NCBI RefSeq assembly: GCF_020524485.1
Contig: NZ_JAIVLF010000005.1
Coordinates: forward strand, 248,001-312,000
Reading direction: 5' to 3'
DNA: 64,000 nucleotides
Source of the DNA: Novosphingobium profundi
Lineage (GTDB): Bacteria > Pseudomonadota > Alphaproteobacteria > Sphingomonadales > Sphingomonadaceae
The number at the start of each line of letters is the position of its first letter. The first letter of the stretch is position 1. The notes under the pieces are model-generated. The model was not told the origin of the DNA and did no database searches. It saw nothing but the letters and a program-made list of their open reading frames with translations. Made by a program: the position numbers and the translations under genes. This document shows positions 44,588 through 53,207 of this stretch, piece after piece.

Positions 44588-45007
44588 ATGCTCTTGCCCC
44601 ATGGAACGATGTTTGCGCTGGTCGACGGGGAGAACTTCGAGCTCTACCGCAACGCTGGCAAGGAAGCCGCGCCTGAGCTGACCGCACTCGACGTGCCCGA
44701 TCTGGCCCCCACCAACTACAGCGCCGGGATCAAGGATCACGACGCGGGCTCACGCCATCCCGCCAACCCCGAAGACCGCACATCGCGTCTTGATGAGGCC
44801 GCCCATGTCGCGGCGGTGACGGACTGGCTCAACAAGCAGGCCATGGAAAACCACATGGACAAGCTGGTGGTCATTGCCGACCCGAAATCGCTGGGCGAGA
44901 TGCGCCGCCACTACCACAAGACGCTCGAAGCCACGATCCTGGAGGAAGTGCCCAAGACCCTCACCGGCCGCTCGGGCCCCGAGATCGTCGCGGCCCTGCG
45001 CGCCTGA
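44588..45007 (+). CDS. Host-attachment protein family (Host_attach)
   Basis: A 139-residue protein with AAAGGAGAGAGAG upstream of its ATG. M-F-A-L-V-D-G-E-N-F-E-L-Y near the N-terminus, the central D-R-T-S-R-L-D-E-A-A-H-V-A-A-V segment, L-V-V-I-A-D-P-K-S-L-G-E-M-R and the C-terminal P-K-T-L-T follow the Host_attach pattern, related to the eRF1/Pelota-fold baeRF proteins. It was named from an Agrobacterium attachment phenotype; the biochemical role is unknown. It lies between recG and sdhE, which are more often neighbours in this group. Confidence 0.8.
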   Translation: MLLPHGTMFALVDGENFELYRNAGKEAAPELTALDVPDLAPTNYSAGIKDHDAGSRHPANPEDRTSRLDEAAHVAAVTDWLNKQAMENHMDKLVVIADPKSLGEMRRHYHKTLEATILEEVPKTLTGRSGPEIVAALRA

Positions 45008-45087
45008 GCCCACCGACCTCCCCGGTGCGCCTTTCGCACCACTGAAAACCTTGCCCCGGCCCGCGCCGCATTGTAACGGCGCGGGTC

Positions 45088-45357
45088 ATGACTGATACCT
45101 CGTCCCGTCTCGCCCGACTTCGCTTTCGTGCCTGGCACCGTGGCACGCGCGAGGCCGACTACATGATCGGCTGCTTCTTCGACCGTTTCCACGAAACCTG
45201 GTCGGAGGCCGACATGGACTGGTTCGAGACCCTGATCGAGGAAGAGGACGTCGAGATCATGGCCTGGGCGCTCAAGACCGAGCCGGTCCCCGAGAAGTTC
45301 CAGGGTCCGCTGATGGACCGCATGATGAAGCTCGACTACGTCGAAATTCCGTACTGA
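45088..45357 (+). CDS. sdhE: FAD assembly factor SdhE (succinate dehydrogenase assembly factor 2 family)
   Basis: An 89-residue protein with the diagnostic R-G-x-x-E motif as H-R-G-T-R-E-A-D near residue 18, followed by a small helical bundle including F-E-T-L-I-E-E-E-D and I-M-A-W. SdhE/SDHAF2 promotes covalent attachment of FAD to the succinate dehydrogenase flavoprotein. The full-length size and the position just upstream of mfd are typical in alphaproteobacteria. sdh genes are not in this window. Confidence 0.92.
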   Translation: MTDTSSRLARLRFRAWHRGTREADYMIGCFFDRFHETWSEADMDWFETLIEEEDVEIMAWALKTEPVPEKFQGPLMDRMMKLDYVEIPY

Positions 45358-45424
45358 GTTTTCCCGCTCCCACCCGTATTCCTGGCCTGAGCGTGGCGAC
45401 GGCCGTTCGCCACACGCAGAAGCC

Positions 45425-48400
45425 ATGACCGACTTTTCCCGCATTCTTTCCGCCACTTCGCCTCTCACGCTGGCCTCCGTTACACGCGGCAGCCAGCCGC
45501 TGGTGATGGCCGACCTCGCGCGCGCCGCCAAGGGCCGCGCGGTCTTCGTCGCCGACAACGAGGCGAGCATGAGCGCGCTGGCCGAGGCCGCGCGCTTCTT
45601 TGCCCCCGAATTGCAGGTGATCGAATTTCCCTCGTGGGACTGCCTGCCCTACGACCGTGCCAGCCCCGCGCTTTCGGTCAGCGCCCGGCGTCTGGCCGCA
45701 CTCCACCAGCTCCAGGCCAAGCGCACCGGGCCACTGCTTCTCGTCACCACGACCAACGCGCTGACCCAGCGCGTGCTTACCCCGTTCCGCATCCGCGAAT
45801 CGGTGAAGCTGCTGAAACCGGGCCTCGAGATCGGCCACGAGAGCCTGATCGCGCTCCTGCGCCGCCAGGGCTACCAACGCACCGACACCGCGATCGACGC
45901 GGGCGAATTCGCGGTGCGCGGCTCGATCTTCGACATCGTGCCCTCAGGCCTTGATGCAGGCCTGCGCCTCGACTTCTTCGGCGATGAACTGGAGACGCTG
46001 CGCCTCTTCGACACCAACACCCAGCGCTCGACCGGTACGGTCAAGGAACACCTCCTCGTGCCCGCGAGCGAGGCGCTGATCGACGAGGCCAGCGTCAAGC
46101 GCTTCCGCACCCGCTACCGCGAGCTGTTCGGCGCGAACGCCACCGCCGACCCGCTCTACCAGGCGGTGAGCGACGGACGGCGCCTGGCGGGTATGGAACA
46201 TTGGCTGCCGCTCTTCGAGGACCGCCTCGTCACGCTCTTCGATCACCTCGCGCCCGAGGACGTGATGGTCCTCGACAGCACGGTCGCAGGGGCCGCCGAA
46301 GAGCGCTTTGGCGACATCGCGGACTACTTCAGGAACCGCAAGGAAACCTCTGGACAGAAAGCGGGATCCTACCGCCCGCTGGCCACCGATGCGCTCTATC
46401 TGGCACCCGATGAGTTCGCCGAGCTGGCCGAGGCCCAGCCCGCGCACAAGGCCGATCCCTTCGCCCAGCCCGAGAGCGCCAGGGTCCTCGACTTCGGCTT
46501 CTCCAACGCCCGCGATTTCGCGCCCGAACGCGCGCGCGGCGACAACGCCTACGAGGCCGCCGCCAAGCACTTCGCCGCGCTTGGCAAGCAGGGCCGTAAA
46601 CCCATCCTCGCGGCCTATTCGACGGGCAGCCGCGCGCGTCTCGTCTCGATTCTGGGGGAGGCCTCAGGCACCGAGCCGCGCTTGGCCGAAACCTGGCAGG
46701 AAGCCCTGGGCATGGCGGTCCAGGGCCGCGCCGCCGCGCTCGTCCTGCCGCTCGAGACCGGCTTTGCCAACGAGGCGCTCGAGGTCGTCACCGAGCAGGA
46801 TATCCTGGGTGACCGCTTGGTCCGGCGCAAGAAGCGCAAGAAGGACGCCGACGCCTTCATGGCCGAGCTCGCCGCGCTGACGCCCGGCGATCTCATCGTC
46901 CACATGGACCACGGCATCGGCCGCTACGAGGGCCTGCAGTCGATCCCGGTCGGCCAGTCCCCGCACGACTGCGTGATGCTGACCTACCATGGCGGCGACA
47001 AGCTCTACATCCCGGTCGAGAACCTCGACGTCCTCTCACGCTACGGCAGCGAATCCGAAGGCGTCCAGCTCGACAAGCTGGGCGGCGAAGCCTGGCAGAA
47101 GCGCCGGGCCCGTCTCAAGGAACGCATCCGCGAGATCGCGGGCGAGCTGATGAAGACTGCGGCCGAACGTGCGCTGCGCAAGGCCCCCGCGCTGCTCCCC
47201 GACGAATCGAGCTTCAACCAGTTCGTCGACCGCTTCCCCTGGCAGGAAACCGACGACCAGGAGCACGCCATCGCCGACGTCCTCGATGACCTGGGCAGCG
47301 GCAAGCCGATGGATCGCCTGGTCTGTGGCGATGTCGGCTTCGGCAAGACCGAGGTGGCTCTTCGCGCCGCCTTCGTCGCGGCCATGGCCGGCCAGCAGGT
47401 CGCGGTGGTGGCTCCCACCACGCTCCTCGCACGCCAGCACTACTCCGGCTTTGCTGAGCGCTTCAACGGCTTTCCCCTCAACGTCGGGCGTCTCTCGCGC
47501 CTCGTCCCCGAGAAAGAAGCGCGCACCACCCGCGAAGGGCTGGCCAGCGGCACCGTCGATGTCGTGTGCGGCACCCACGCGATCCTCTCCAAGACCGTCG
47601 AGTTCAAGAACCTGGGCCTTGTCATTGTCGACGAGGAACAGCGCTTTGGCGTCACCCACAAGGAGAAGCTCAAGCAGCTGCGCGCCGACGTCCACGTTCT
47701 GACGCTCACGGCGACGCCGATCCCGCGCACGCTGCAAATGGCGATGTCGGGCCTGCGCGAGCTGTCCACCATCCAGACCCCGCCGGTCGACCGCCTTGCT
47801 GTGCGCACCTACGTGATGGAATGGGACGACATGGTGATGCGCGAGGCGCTGCTGCGCGAGCATCACCGTGGCGGCCAGAGCTTCATCGTCGTGCCGCGCA
47901 TCTCGGACATGCCCGAGGTCGAGCAGTGGCTGGCCAAGTACGTGCCTGAAGTTAAGGTCATCGCCGCGCACGGACAGATGTCGGCCAGCGAAGTGGAGGA
48001 GCGCATGAGCGCCTTCTACGACGGCAAGTACGAAGTCCTCCTTTCGACCACCATCGTTGAAAGCGGCATCGACATTCCGCGTGCCAACACCATCATCATC
48101 CACCGCGCCGACCGCTTCGGCCTTGCCCAGCTTTACCAGCTGCGCGGGCGTGTGGGCCGCTCCAAGCTGCGCGCCTACGCCTACCTGACGACGCCCGCCA
48201 ACCAGGCGCTCACCGAGGTTTCGGAAAAGCGCCTCAAGGTGCTGAGCGATCTCGACAGCCTGGGCGCGGGCTTCCAGCTTGCCAGCCACGACCTCGACAT
48301 TCGCGGCGCGGGCAACCTTCTGGGCGATGAGCAGTCCGGGCACATCCGCGAGGTCGGCTTCGAGCTCTACCAGTCGATGCTGGAAGACGCGATCATGGCC

Positions 48401-48898
48401 GCGCGTGCGGGCGGCGTCGGGCTGGAGAAGGACACCACGGGCCTCTCGCCCCAGATCACCGTCGATGCGCCGATCATGATTCCAGACGACTACGTCCCCG
48501 ATCTCGCCGTGCGCATGGCGCTCTACCGCCGCCTCAACGATGCGGAGAACCAGGACGAGGTGGAATCGCTCTCGGCCGAGATGATCGACCGCTTCGGCCC
48601 CCTTCCCGATCCGACCACGAACCTCATCCAGCTCATCCAGATCAAGCGCCAGGCGATTGCCGCCCACATCGCCAAGATCGACGTGGGCCCGCGCGGCACG
48701 CTGGTCAGCTTCCACAACGACAGCTTCCCAAACCCCACCGGCCTCATCGCCTATGCCGAGCGGCTCAAGGGCGCGATCAAGCTGCGCCCGGACCACAAGC
48801 TGGTGCTCCAGCGCGCCTGGGGCGATCCCAAGTCGCGCCTCAACGGCCTGTTCCAGCTGACCAAGGGCCTTGCCGGGGTGGCGCGCAAGGCCAAGTGA
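45425..48898 (+). CDS. mfd: Transcription-repair coupling factor Mfd
   Basis: A 1157-residue ATP-dependent translocase that removes RNA polymerase stalled at lesions and recruits UvrA. The N-terminal UvrB-like module covers about 1-330 (E-F-P-S-W-D-C-L-P-Y-D-R; R-G-S-I-F-D-I-V-P). The CarD-like polymerase-interaction domain is near 480-550 (P-G-D-L-I-V-H-M-D-H-G-I-G-R-Y-E-G). The RecG-like motor has G-D-V-G-F-G-K-T-E-V-A, D-E-E-Q-R-F-G-V and R-G-R-V-G-R-S. The C-terminal TRCF domain (about 1000-1157) begins with a Pro/Asp-rich linker. Length equals the family norm. It follows sdhE by 67 bp. Confidence 0.97.
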   Translation: MTDFSRILSATSPLTLASVTRGSQPLVMADLARAAKGRAVFVADNEASMSALAEAARFFAPELQVIEFPSWDCLPYDRASPALSVSARRLAALHQLQAKRTGPLLLVTTTNALTQRVLTPFRIRESVKLLKPGLEIGHESLIALLRRQGYQRTDTAIDAGEFAVRGSIFDIVPSGLDAGLRLDFFGDELETLRLFDTNTQRSTGTVKEHLLVPASEALIDEASVKRFRTRYRELFGANATADPLYQAVSDGRRLAGMEHWLPLFEDRLVTLFDHLAPEDVMVLDSTVAGAAEERFGDIADYFRNRKETSGQKAGSYRPLATDALYLAPDEFAELAEAQPAHKADPFAQPESARVLDFGFSNARDFAPERARGDNAYEAAAKHFAALGKQGRKPILAAYSTGSRARLVSILGEASGTEPRLAETWQEALGMAVQGRAAALVLPLETGFANEALEVVTEQDILGDRLVRRKKRKKDADAFMAELAALTPGDLIVHMDHGIGRYEGLQSIPVGQSPHDCVMLTYHGGDKLYIPVENLDVLSRYGSESEGVQLDKLGGEAWQKRRARLKERIREIAGELMKTAAERALRKAPALLPDESSFNQFVDRFPWQETDDQEHAIADVLDDLGSGKPMDRLVCGDVGFGKTEVALRAAFVAAMAGQQVAVVAPTTLLARQHYSGFAERFNGFPLNVGRLSRLVPEKEARTTREGLASGTVDVVCGTHAILSKTVEFKNLGLVIVDEEQRFGVTHKEKLKQLRADVHVLTLTATPIPRTLQMAMSGLRELSTIQTPPVDRLAVRTYVMEWDDMVMREALLREHHRGGQSFIVVPRISDMPEVEQWLAKYVPEVKVIAAHGQMSASEVEERMSAFYDGKYEVLLSTTIVESGIDIPRANTIIIHRADRFGLAQLYQLRGRVGRSKLRAYAYLTTPANQALTEVSEKRLKVLSDLDSLGAGFQLASHDLDIRGAGNLLGDEQSGHIREVGFELYQSMLEDAIMAARAGGVGLEKDTTGLSPQITVDAPIMIPDDYVPDLAVRMALYRRLNDAENQDEVESLSAEMIDRFGPLPDPTTNLIQLIQIKRQAIAAHIAKIDVGPRGTLVSFHNDSFPNPTGLIAYAERLKGAIKLRPDHKLVLQRAWGDPKSRLNGLFQLTKGLAGVARKAK

Positions 48899-49008
48899 GG
48901 CTGCGACAGAAAGTTACAGAAACGATATACAATATATCCTTGCCTTGAAACCGGCGGGCGACCAGTCTGGGCCGCGAGGTCACACTCGAAAGACAGACAG
49001 GGACACCC

Positions 49009-50565
49009 ATGAAACGAATTACGTCGCTCGCCGCCGCCTCCCTCCTCGTGCTCGCGCATCCCGCGCTGGCGCAGAAGGGCGAAGGGCCGGATGCCGCGCG
49101 CGAACACGACAAGGCCGTGGCCGAGGAAGTGGCGGCTGGCTGGGCCAGCGCTCCGGTTGAGGAAATCGCCAAGACCGCCAAGGGCTCGGTCAACGTCGAT
49201 GGCCGCTCCATCGCCTACACCGCAACGGCAGGCACGCTCACCATCCGCGATGCCAAGGGCAAGCCGACCCAAAGCATCTTCTACACCGCCTACACCGCGC
49301 CGGGGAAGAACCGCCCGGTGACCTTCTTCTACAACGGTGGCCCCGGCTCGGCGAGCCTGTGGCTACGCATGGGCAGCTTCGCGCCGACCCACGTGCGCAC
49401 GAACGATCCCATCGCGGTGGCCCCCGCCCCCTATGACGTGGGCCCCAACCCCGACAGCCTGATCGGCTCAACCGACATGGTCTTTCTGGATGCTCCGGGC
49501 TCAGGCTACTCGCGCGCGCTGGGTGATACCGACCCGGCCACGTTCTACGGTGTCGATCAGGACGTGGGCGCCTTTGCCGACGCGATCCAGCGCTACATCT
49601 CCAAGAACGGGCGCTGGGGCGATCCCAAGTACATCTTCGGCGAGAGCTACGGCACGACCCGTTCGGGCGCGCTGGCCGAGGAAATGGAAGGGCGCGGCAT
49701 GGCGCTCAACGGCGTGGTCCTGCTCTCCTCGATCCTGAACTACGGCGTGCGCCAGTCAGGCTTCGACAACATCCACATCGGCTATCTGCCCAGCTACGCC
49801 GCGACCGCCTGGTACCACAACCGCGTCGCCGACCGCCCCGCCTCGCTCGCCCAGTTCGTCGAGGAAGCGCGCCAGTTCGCCAACGGCCCCTACGCGACCG
49901 CGCTGGGCAAGGGTTCGGACATCACGCCCGAAGAGGAAGACGCGATCGCGCGCCAGATGAGCCGCTACACCGGCCTCTCGGTCGACTTCCTGAAGGACGC
50001 GAACCTGCGCGTCGATCTCAGCCGTTTCCGCAAGGAACTGCTGCGGACCGAGCGCGAGACGCTGGGCCGCTTCGATTCGCGCTACACCGGCACGGATGCG
50101 GATGCGGCGGGCGAAGGGCCCGAGTACGATCCCTCCAGCACGGGGATCACCGGGCTCTACATCTCCAGCTTCATGGACCAGCTGCACACGACTTTCGGGT
50201 ACGACACCGATCTCACCTACCGCCGCAGCGCGCGCGAAGCCGGCAACTTTGACTGGGACTGGTCGCACAAGGCCCCTGGCTACGGCTATTCGAGCTTCCA
50301 GAACCAGGTCGACGTGACGCAGGACCTCAGCCGCGCCATGCGTACCAACCCGTACATGCGGGTGCTGTCGCTGAACGGCTACTACGACATGGCAACGCCT
50401 TTCCACTCGACCGAGCGGGACCTCAAGCACATGATGCTGGAGCCCAAGCTGCGTGGGAACCTCCAGTTCAGGTACTATGAGGCCGGGCACATGATCTATC
50501 TGAACCCCGAAGCGCTGCACCAGATGCGCCTCGACCTCGAAGCCTTCTACGCACAGGGCAAGTAA
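49009..50565 (+). CDS. Secreted serine carboxypeptidase, peptidase family S10
   Basis: A 518-residue exported alpha/beta hydrolase. The signal peptide ends A-L-A-Q near residue 22. The oxyanion-hole block F-F-Y-N-G-G-P-G-S-A-S near residue 105 and the nucleophile motif G-E-S-Y-G-T with Ser213 are diagnostic; L-N-G-Y-Y-D and A-G-H-M-I-Y near the C-terminus supply the Asp and His. It removes C-terminal residues from peptides in the periplasm or medium. The intergenic region before it is AT-rich (about 48911-48935). It complements the M14 and M20 enzymes further downstream. Confidence 0.9.
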   Translation: MKRITSLAAASLLVLAHPALAQKGEGPDAAREHDKAVAEEVAAGWASAPVEEIAKTAKGSVNVDGRSIAYTATAGTLTIRDAKGKPTQSIFYTAYTAPGKNRPVTFFYNGGPGSASLWLRMGSFAPTHVRTNDPIAVAPAPYDVGPNPDSLIGSTDMVFLDAPGSGYSRALGDTDPATFYGVDQDVGAFADAIQRYISKNGRWGDPKYIFGESYGTTRSGALAEEMEGRGMALNGVVLLSSILNYGVRQSGFDNIHIGYLPSYAATAWYHNRVADRPASLAQFVEEARQFANGPYATALGKGSDITPEEEDAIARQMSRYTGLSVDFLKDANLRVDLSRFRKELLRTERETLGRFDSRYTGTDADAAGEGPEYDPSSTGITGLYISSFMDQLHTTFGYDTDLTYRRSAREAGNFDWDWSHKAPGYGYSSFQNQVDVTQDLSRAMRTNPYMRVLSLNGYYDMATPFHSTERDLKHMMLEPKLRGNLQFRYYEAGHMIYLNPEALHQMRLDLEAFYAQGK

Positions 50566-50603
50566 GCTTAGGACACAGGCACGCGCGGACCGGGATCAGG
50601 CCC

Positions 50604-51941
50604 TCAGGCCCTTGCCATCTCGGTCCGCGCCAGCTTCTCGAACAGGACCACGCTCATCGGCTGGGCGCGCAGGAAGCCCTGATAGTACCCGCAATGCTCG
50701 CGCGCGACGGCCTCACGCTGGTCGGCGCGCTCGATCCCCTCGGCAATCACCTCCAGATCGAGCGCTGTGGCCATTGCCACGATTGCGCGCAGGATCGCGA
50801 CATCGCGCGGGTCGGTGGTGATGCCCTCGATCATCGCCCGGTCGAGCTTGATGTAATGGATCGGCAGCACTTTCAGGTACCGGAAATTGCAAAAGCCCGC
50901 GCCGAAGTCGTCGAGCGCGATGCGGATGCCCTGCGCCGAGAATTCCGCCATGATCTGCGCGGCGGCCGTGACATCGGCAATCAGCGACTGCTCGGTAATC
51001 TCAAGCGTCAGCTGGCGCAGAGGAAACCCGCTCTCGCCCACGAGGTCGAGCATCTGGGAGGTGTAGCTCTCGAAGGCCAGATCCTCGGGCGTCACATTGA
51101 TCGAAAGCCGCAGGTCCTCGGGCCAGTCGCGCGCGGCCCACAGCGCCTTGCGCGCGATATGCTGCGACAGCGGCCCGACATGATCGGTCCGCTCGGCAAG
51201 GTTAAACAATGCCCCTGCCCCGATCCGGCCCAGTTCGGGATGATCCCAGCGCGCCAGCGCCTCAGCCCCGGTCAAGCGGTCATCCTCCAGACTGAACTGG
51301 GGCTGGAAGAGGACCTCGATCTCATCCCGGTCAATCGCGCCCAGGAGGTCGGCCTCGAGCTGCGCGGTCGAGATCCCGGGCGGGATCGCCTCGCCATCGG
51401 CCCAGACCAGCCGCGCGCCCTGCTGCTCGTTCACCGCCTGAAGCGCGACGCCGAGCCGCTCGAGCATCGACTCGACCGCTTCCTCGGCCAGCGTCCGGAT
51501 CAGGGCGAAGCGCGGCGAGAGGCGGATCACCCCCGAAGGCACGGCGATGGGCCGCGAAAGCAGATGTGAAAGCTGGTCGGCCAGAAGCTGCCAGCGCTCA
51601 CGACTGCACGAGATGTTGGCGACCAGCAGGAAATTGCCACCGCCTGCACGGGTCAGCACCCAGGGCGCGTCCAGCTCTTCCGAAGCGTAGTGGCTGACCC
51701 GGGCGGCAATTTCCTCGAGCGCGCCGTCGCCGGCAGCCGCACCATAGGCCATATTGATCGCATCGAGACGGCGCAGGCTGATGAGCATCGCGTGGACGTG
51801 CACCGGGGCCAGGTTCTCCTGCGCCTCGGCCTGCCACGCGGCCATGCGTTCATGGACGAGCTCCACGCCGGGAAGGCCGCTCAGGCGATCTTCCAGTCTC
51901 AGCGCGAGGCGTTCGGCCTGGCCAGGGTGCGACGACGTCAT
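50604..51941 (-). CDS. EAL-domain c-di-GMP phosphodiesterase with degenerate GGDEF domain
   Basis: A 445-residue soluble protein. Residues about 25-180 show a GGDEF fold, but the signature is R-A-G-G-G-N-F, so diguanylate cyclase activity is not expected. Residues about 195-440 are a complete EAL domain. It has F-Q-P-Q-F-S, G-A-E-A-L-A-R-W (EAL catalytic Glu), S-I-N-V-T-P-E, E-I-T-E, L-D-D-F-G-A-G and K-L-D-R, with E-G-I-E near the end, the usual set of metal and catalytic residues. It should hydrolyse c-di-GMP. There is no membrane segment or sensor domain, so the degenerate GGDEF half may act as GTP sensor. It is convergent with the S10 gene and divergent from nadK. Confidence 0.9.
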   Translation of the reverse strand: MTSSHPGQAERLALRLEDRLSGLPGVELVHERMAAWQAEAQENLAPVHVHAMLISLRRLDAINMAYGAAAGDGALEEIAARVSHYASEELDAPWVLTRAGGGNFLLVANISCSRERWQLLADQLSHLLSRPIAVPSGVIRLSPRFALIRTLAEEAVESMLERLGVALQAVNEQQGARLVWADGEAIPPGISTAQLEADLLGAIDRDEIEVLFQPQFSLEDDRLTGAEALARWDHPELGRIGAGALFNLAERTDHVGPLSQHIARKALWAARDWPEDLRLSINVTPEDLAFESYTSQMLDLVGESGFPLRQLTLEITEQSLIADVTAAAQIMAEFSAQGIRIALDDFGAGFCNFRYLKVLPIHYIKLDRAMIEGITTDPRDVAILRAIVAMATALDLEVIAEGIERADQREAVAREHCGYYQGFLRAQPMSVVLFEKLARTEMARA

Positions 51942-52051
51942 CTTTTCTCCTTTATGCCAAAGGCCTTGCCAAACCGTTCAAAATTTACCAGCCCCATGGG
52001 CCGGGCCGGGAACAGCTGTCCCGTTCGGGAACACATTTCTGCGGAGTTTCC

Positions 52052-52861
52052 ATGAGTCAGATTTCCCCCTCAGATGAAGCGGTTAGCCCGCCCTTGCGGC
52101 TCGCTCTCATCCTCTCTGACAGCGCGCAGGCCCAGACCCGCGCGGAGGAGCTGCGCGAGGCCCACCCCTGGGTCGAGCCCGAGGAGGCCGAAATCCTGGT
52201 GGTCGTGGGCGGCGATGGTTTCATGCTGCATGTGCTGCACGAAATGCTCGACAAGGGGATTTCCAAACCCTGCTACGGCATCAACCTGGGAACCGTGGGC
52301 TTCCTCATGAACAGCCTCCATGGCGATGCGACCGTGCTCGAGCGGATCCACGCCGCACGGCGCATTCCGGTCAGCCCGCTGCGCATGCACGCCACCACCC
52401 AGTCGGGCGAGGAATTCAGCTACTACGCGATCAACGAAGTCTCGCTCCTGCGCGAGACGCGCCAGACCGCCAAGCTGGAGATCCGCATCAACGGACGTGT
52501 GCGCATGGGCGAGATGGCGGGCGATGGCATTCTCGTGGCGACGCCGGTCGGTTCGACCGCCTACAACCTCTCCGCCAACGGGCCGATCCTGCCGCTGGGA
52601 TGCCGCATGCTCGCCCTCACCCCGATCAGCCCCTTCCGTCCGCGCCGCTGGAAGGGCGCGATCCTGCCCGAAAGCGCCGAAGTGGAGTTCCGCATCCGCG
52701 AGCCGGGCAAGCGCCCGGTCGCCGCGGTCGCCGACCAGAAGGAAGTGCGCGACGTCCGCACCGTTCGGATAAGCACTTCGACCGAAAGGGAAATGACCCT
52801 CCTCTTCGATCCCGGCTTCACCCTCGAGGAACGCATCTTCGCCGAACAATTCCAAGTCTGA
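52052..52861 (+). CDS. nadK: NAD kinase
   Basis: A 269-residue enzyme that phosphorylates NAD to NADP. The catalytic G-G-D-G block is in V-V-V-G-G-D-G-F-M-L near residue 50, N-E-V-S-L near 130, and the substrate block G-D-G-I-L-V-A-T-P-V-G-S-T-A-Y-N-L-S-A-N-G-P near 155-175. GGAG precedes the ATG at 52052. It ends just before an A/T-rich stretch and the tRNA-Asn promoter. Confidence 0.94.
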   Translation: MSQISPSDEAVSPPLRLALILSDSAQAQTRAEELREAHPWVEPEEAEILVVVGGDGFMLHVLHEMLDKGISKPCYGINLGTVGFLMNSLHGDATVLERIHAARRIPVSPLRMHATTQSGEEFSYYAINEVSLLRETRQTAKLEIRINGRVRMGEMAGDGILVATPVGSTAYNLSANGPILPLGCRMLALTPISPFRPRRWKGAILPESAEVEFRIREPGKRPVAAVADQKEVRDVRTVRISTSTEREMTLLFDPGFTLEERIFAEQFQV

Positions 52862-52914
52862 GGCGGTTTTCTGCGAGCCCCTCAAAAAAAATCAAATTTT
52901 TGCCAAGATCAGGG

Positions 52915-52943
52915 TTGCCAACCCAAAACACCCTGCGTATAGG
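52915..52943 (+). promoter_or_regulatory. Probable sigma-70 promoter of tRNA-Asn
   Basis: TTGCCA (52915-52920) and TATAGG (52938-52943) are spaced by 17 nt, 39 nt before the tRNA, identical in both hexamers and spacing to the tRNA-Pro promoter. Confidence 0.65.
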
Positions 52944-52982
52944 GCCAGTCCTGCCGCGGCGGTGGAAACACTGACTGGCTGC

Positions 52983-53057
52983 TCCCCGATAGCTCAGCGG
53001 TAGAGCCCTCGACTGTTAATCGAGTTGTCGTAGGTTCGAATCCTACTCGGGGAGCCA
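52983..53057 (+). tRNA. tRNA-Asn (anticodon GTT)
   Basis: A 75-nt cloverleaf with acceptor stem TCCCCGA/TCGGGGA, D arm AGCTCAGCGGTAGAGC, anticodon loop CTGTTAA giving GTT, T arm GGTTCGAATCC, discriminator G and encoded CCA. Confidence 0.97.
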
Positions 53058-53207
53058 CTTCCTTCCCAGGAAGTTCAGCGGCTCAAAGGAGTTACGCCCC
53101 AAGCCGGGCTTACCGCAAACTCCTTGCTCTCCTATCGCAGCAAGCCATGACAACTCCCTTCCGGGAGCACTGGACAAGCGTCCGGTGAGGCCGTTACCTC
53201 TGGCCGC

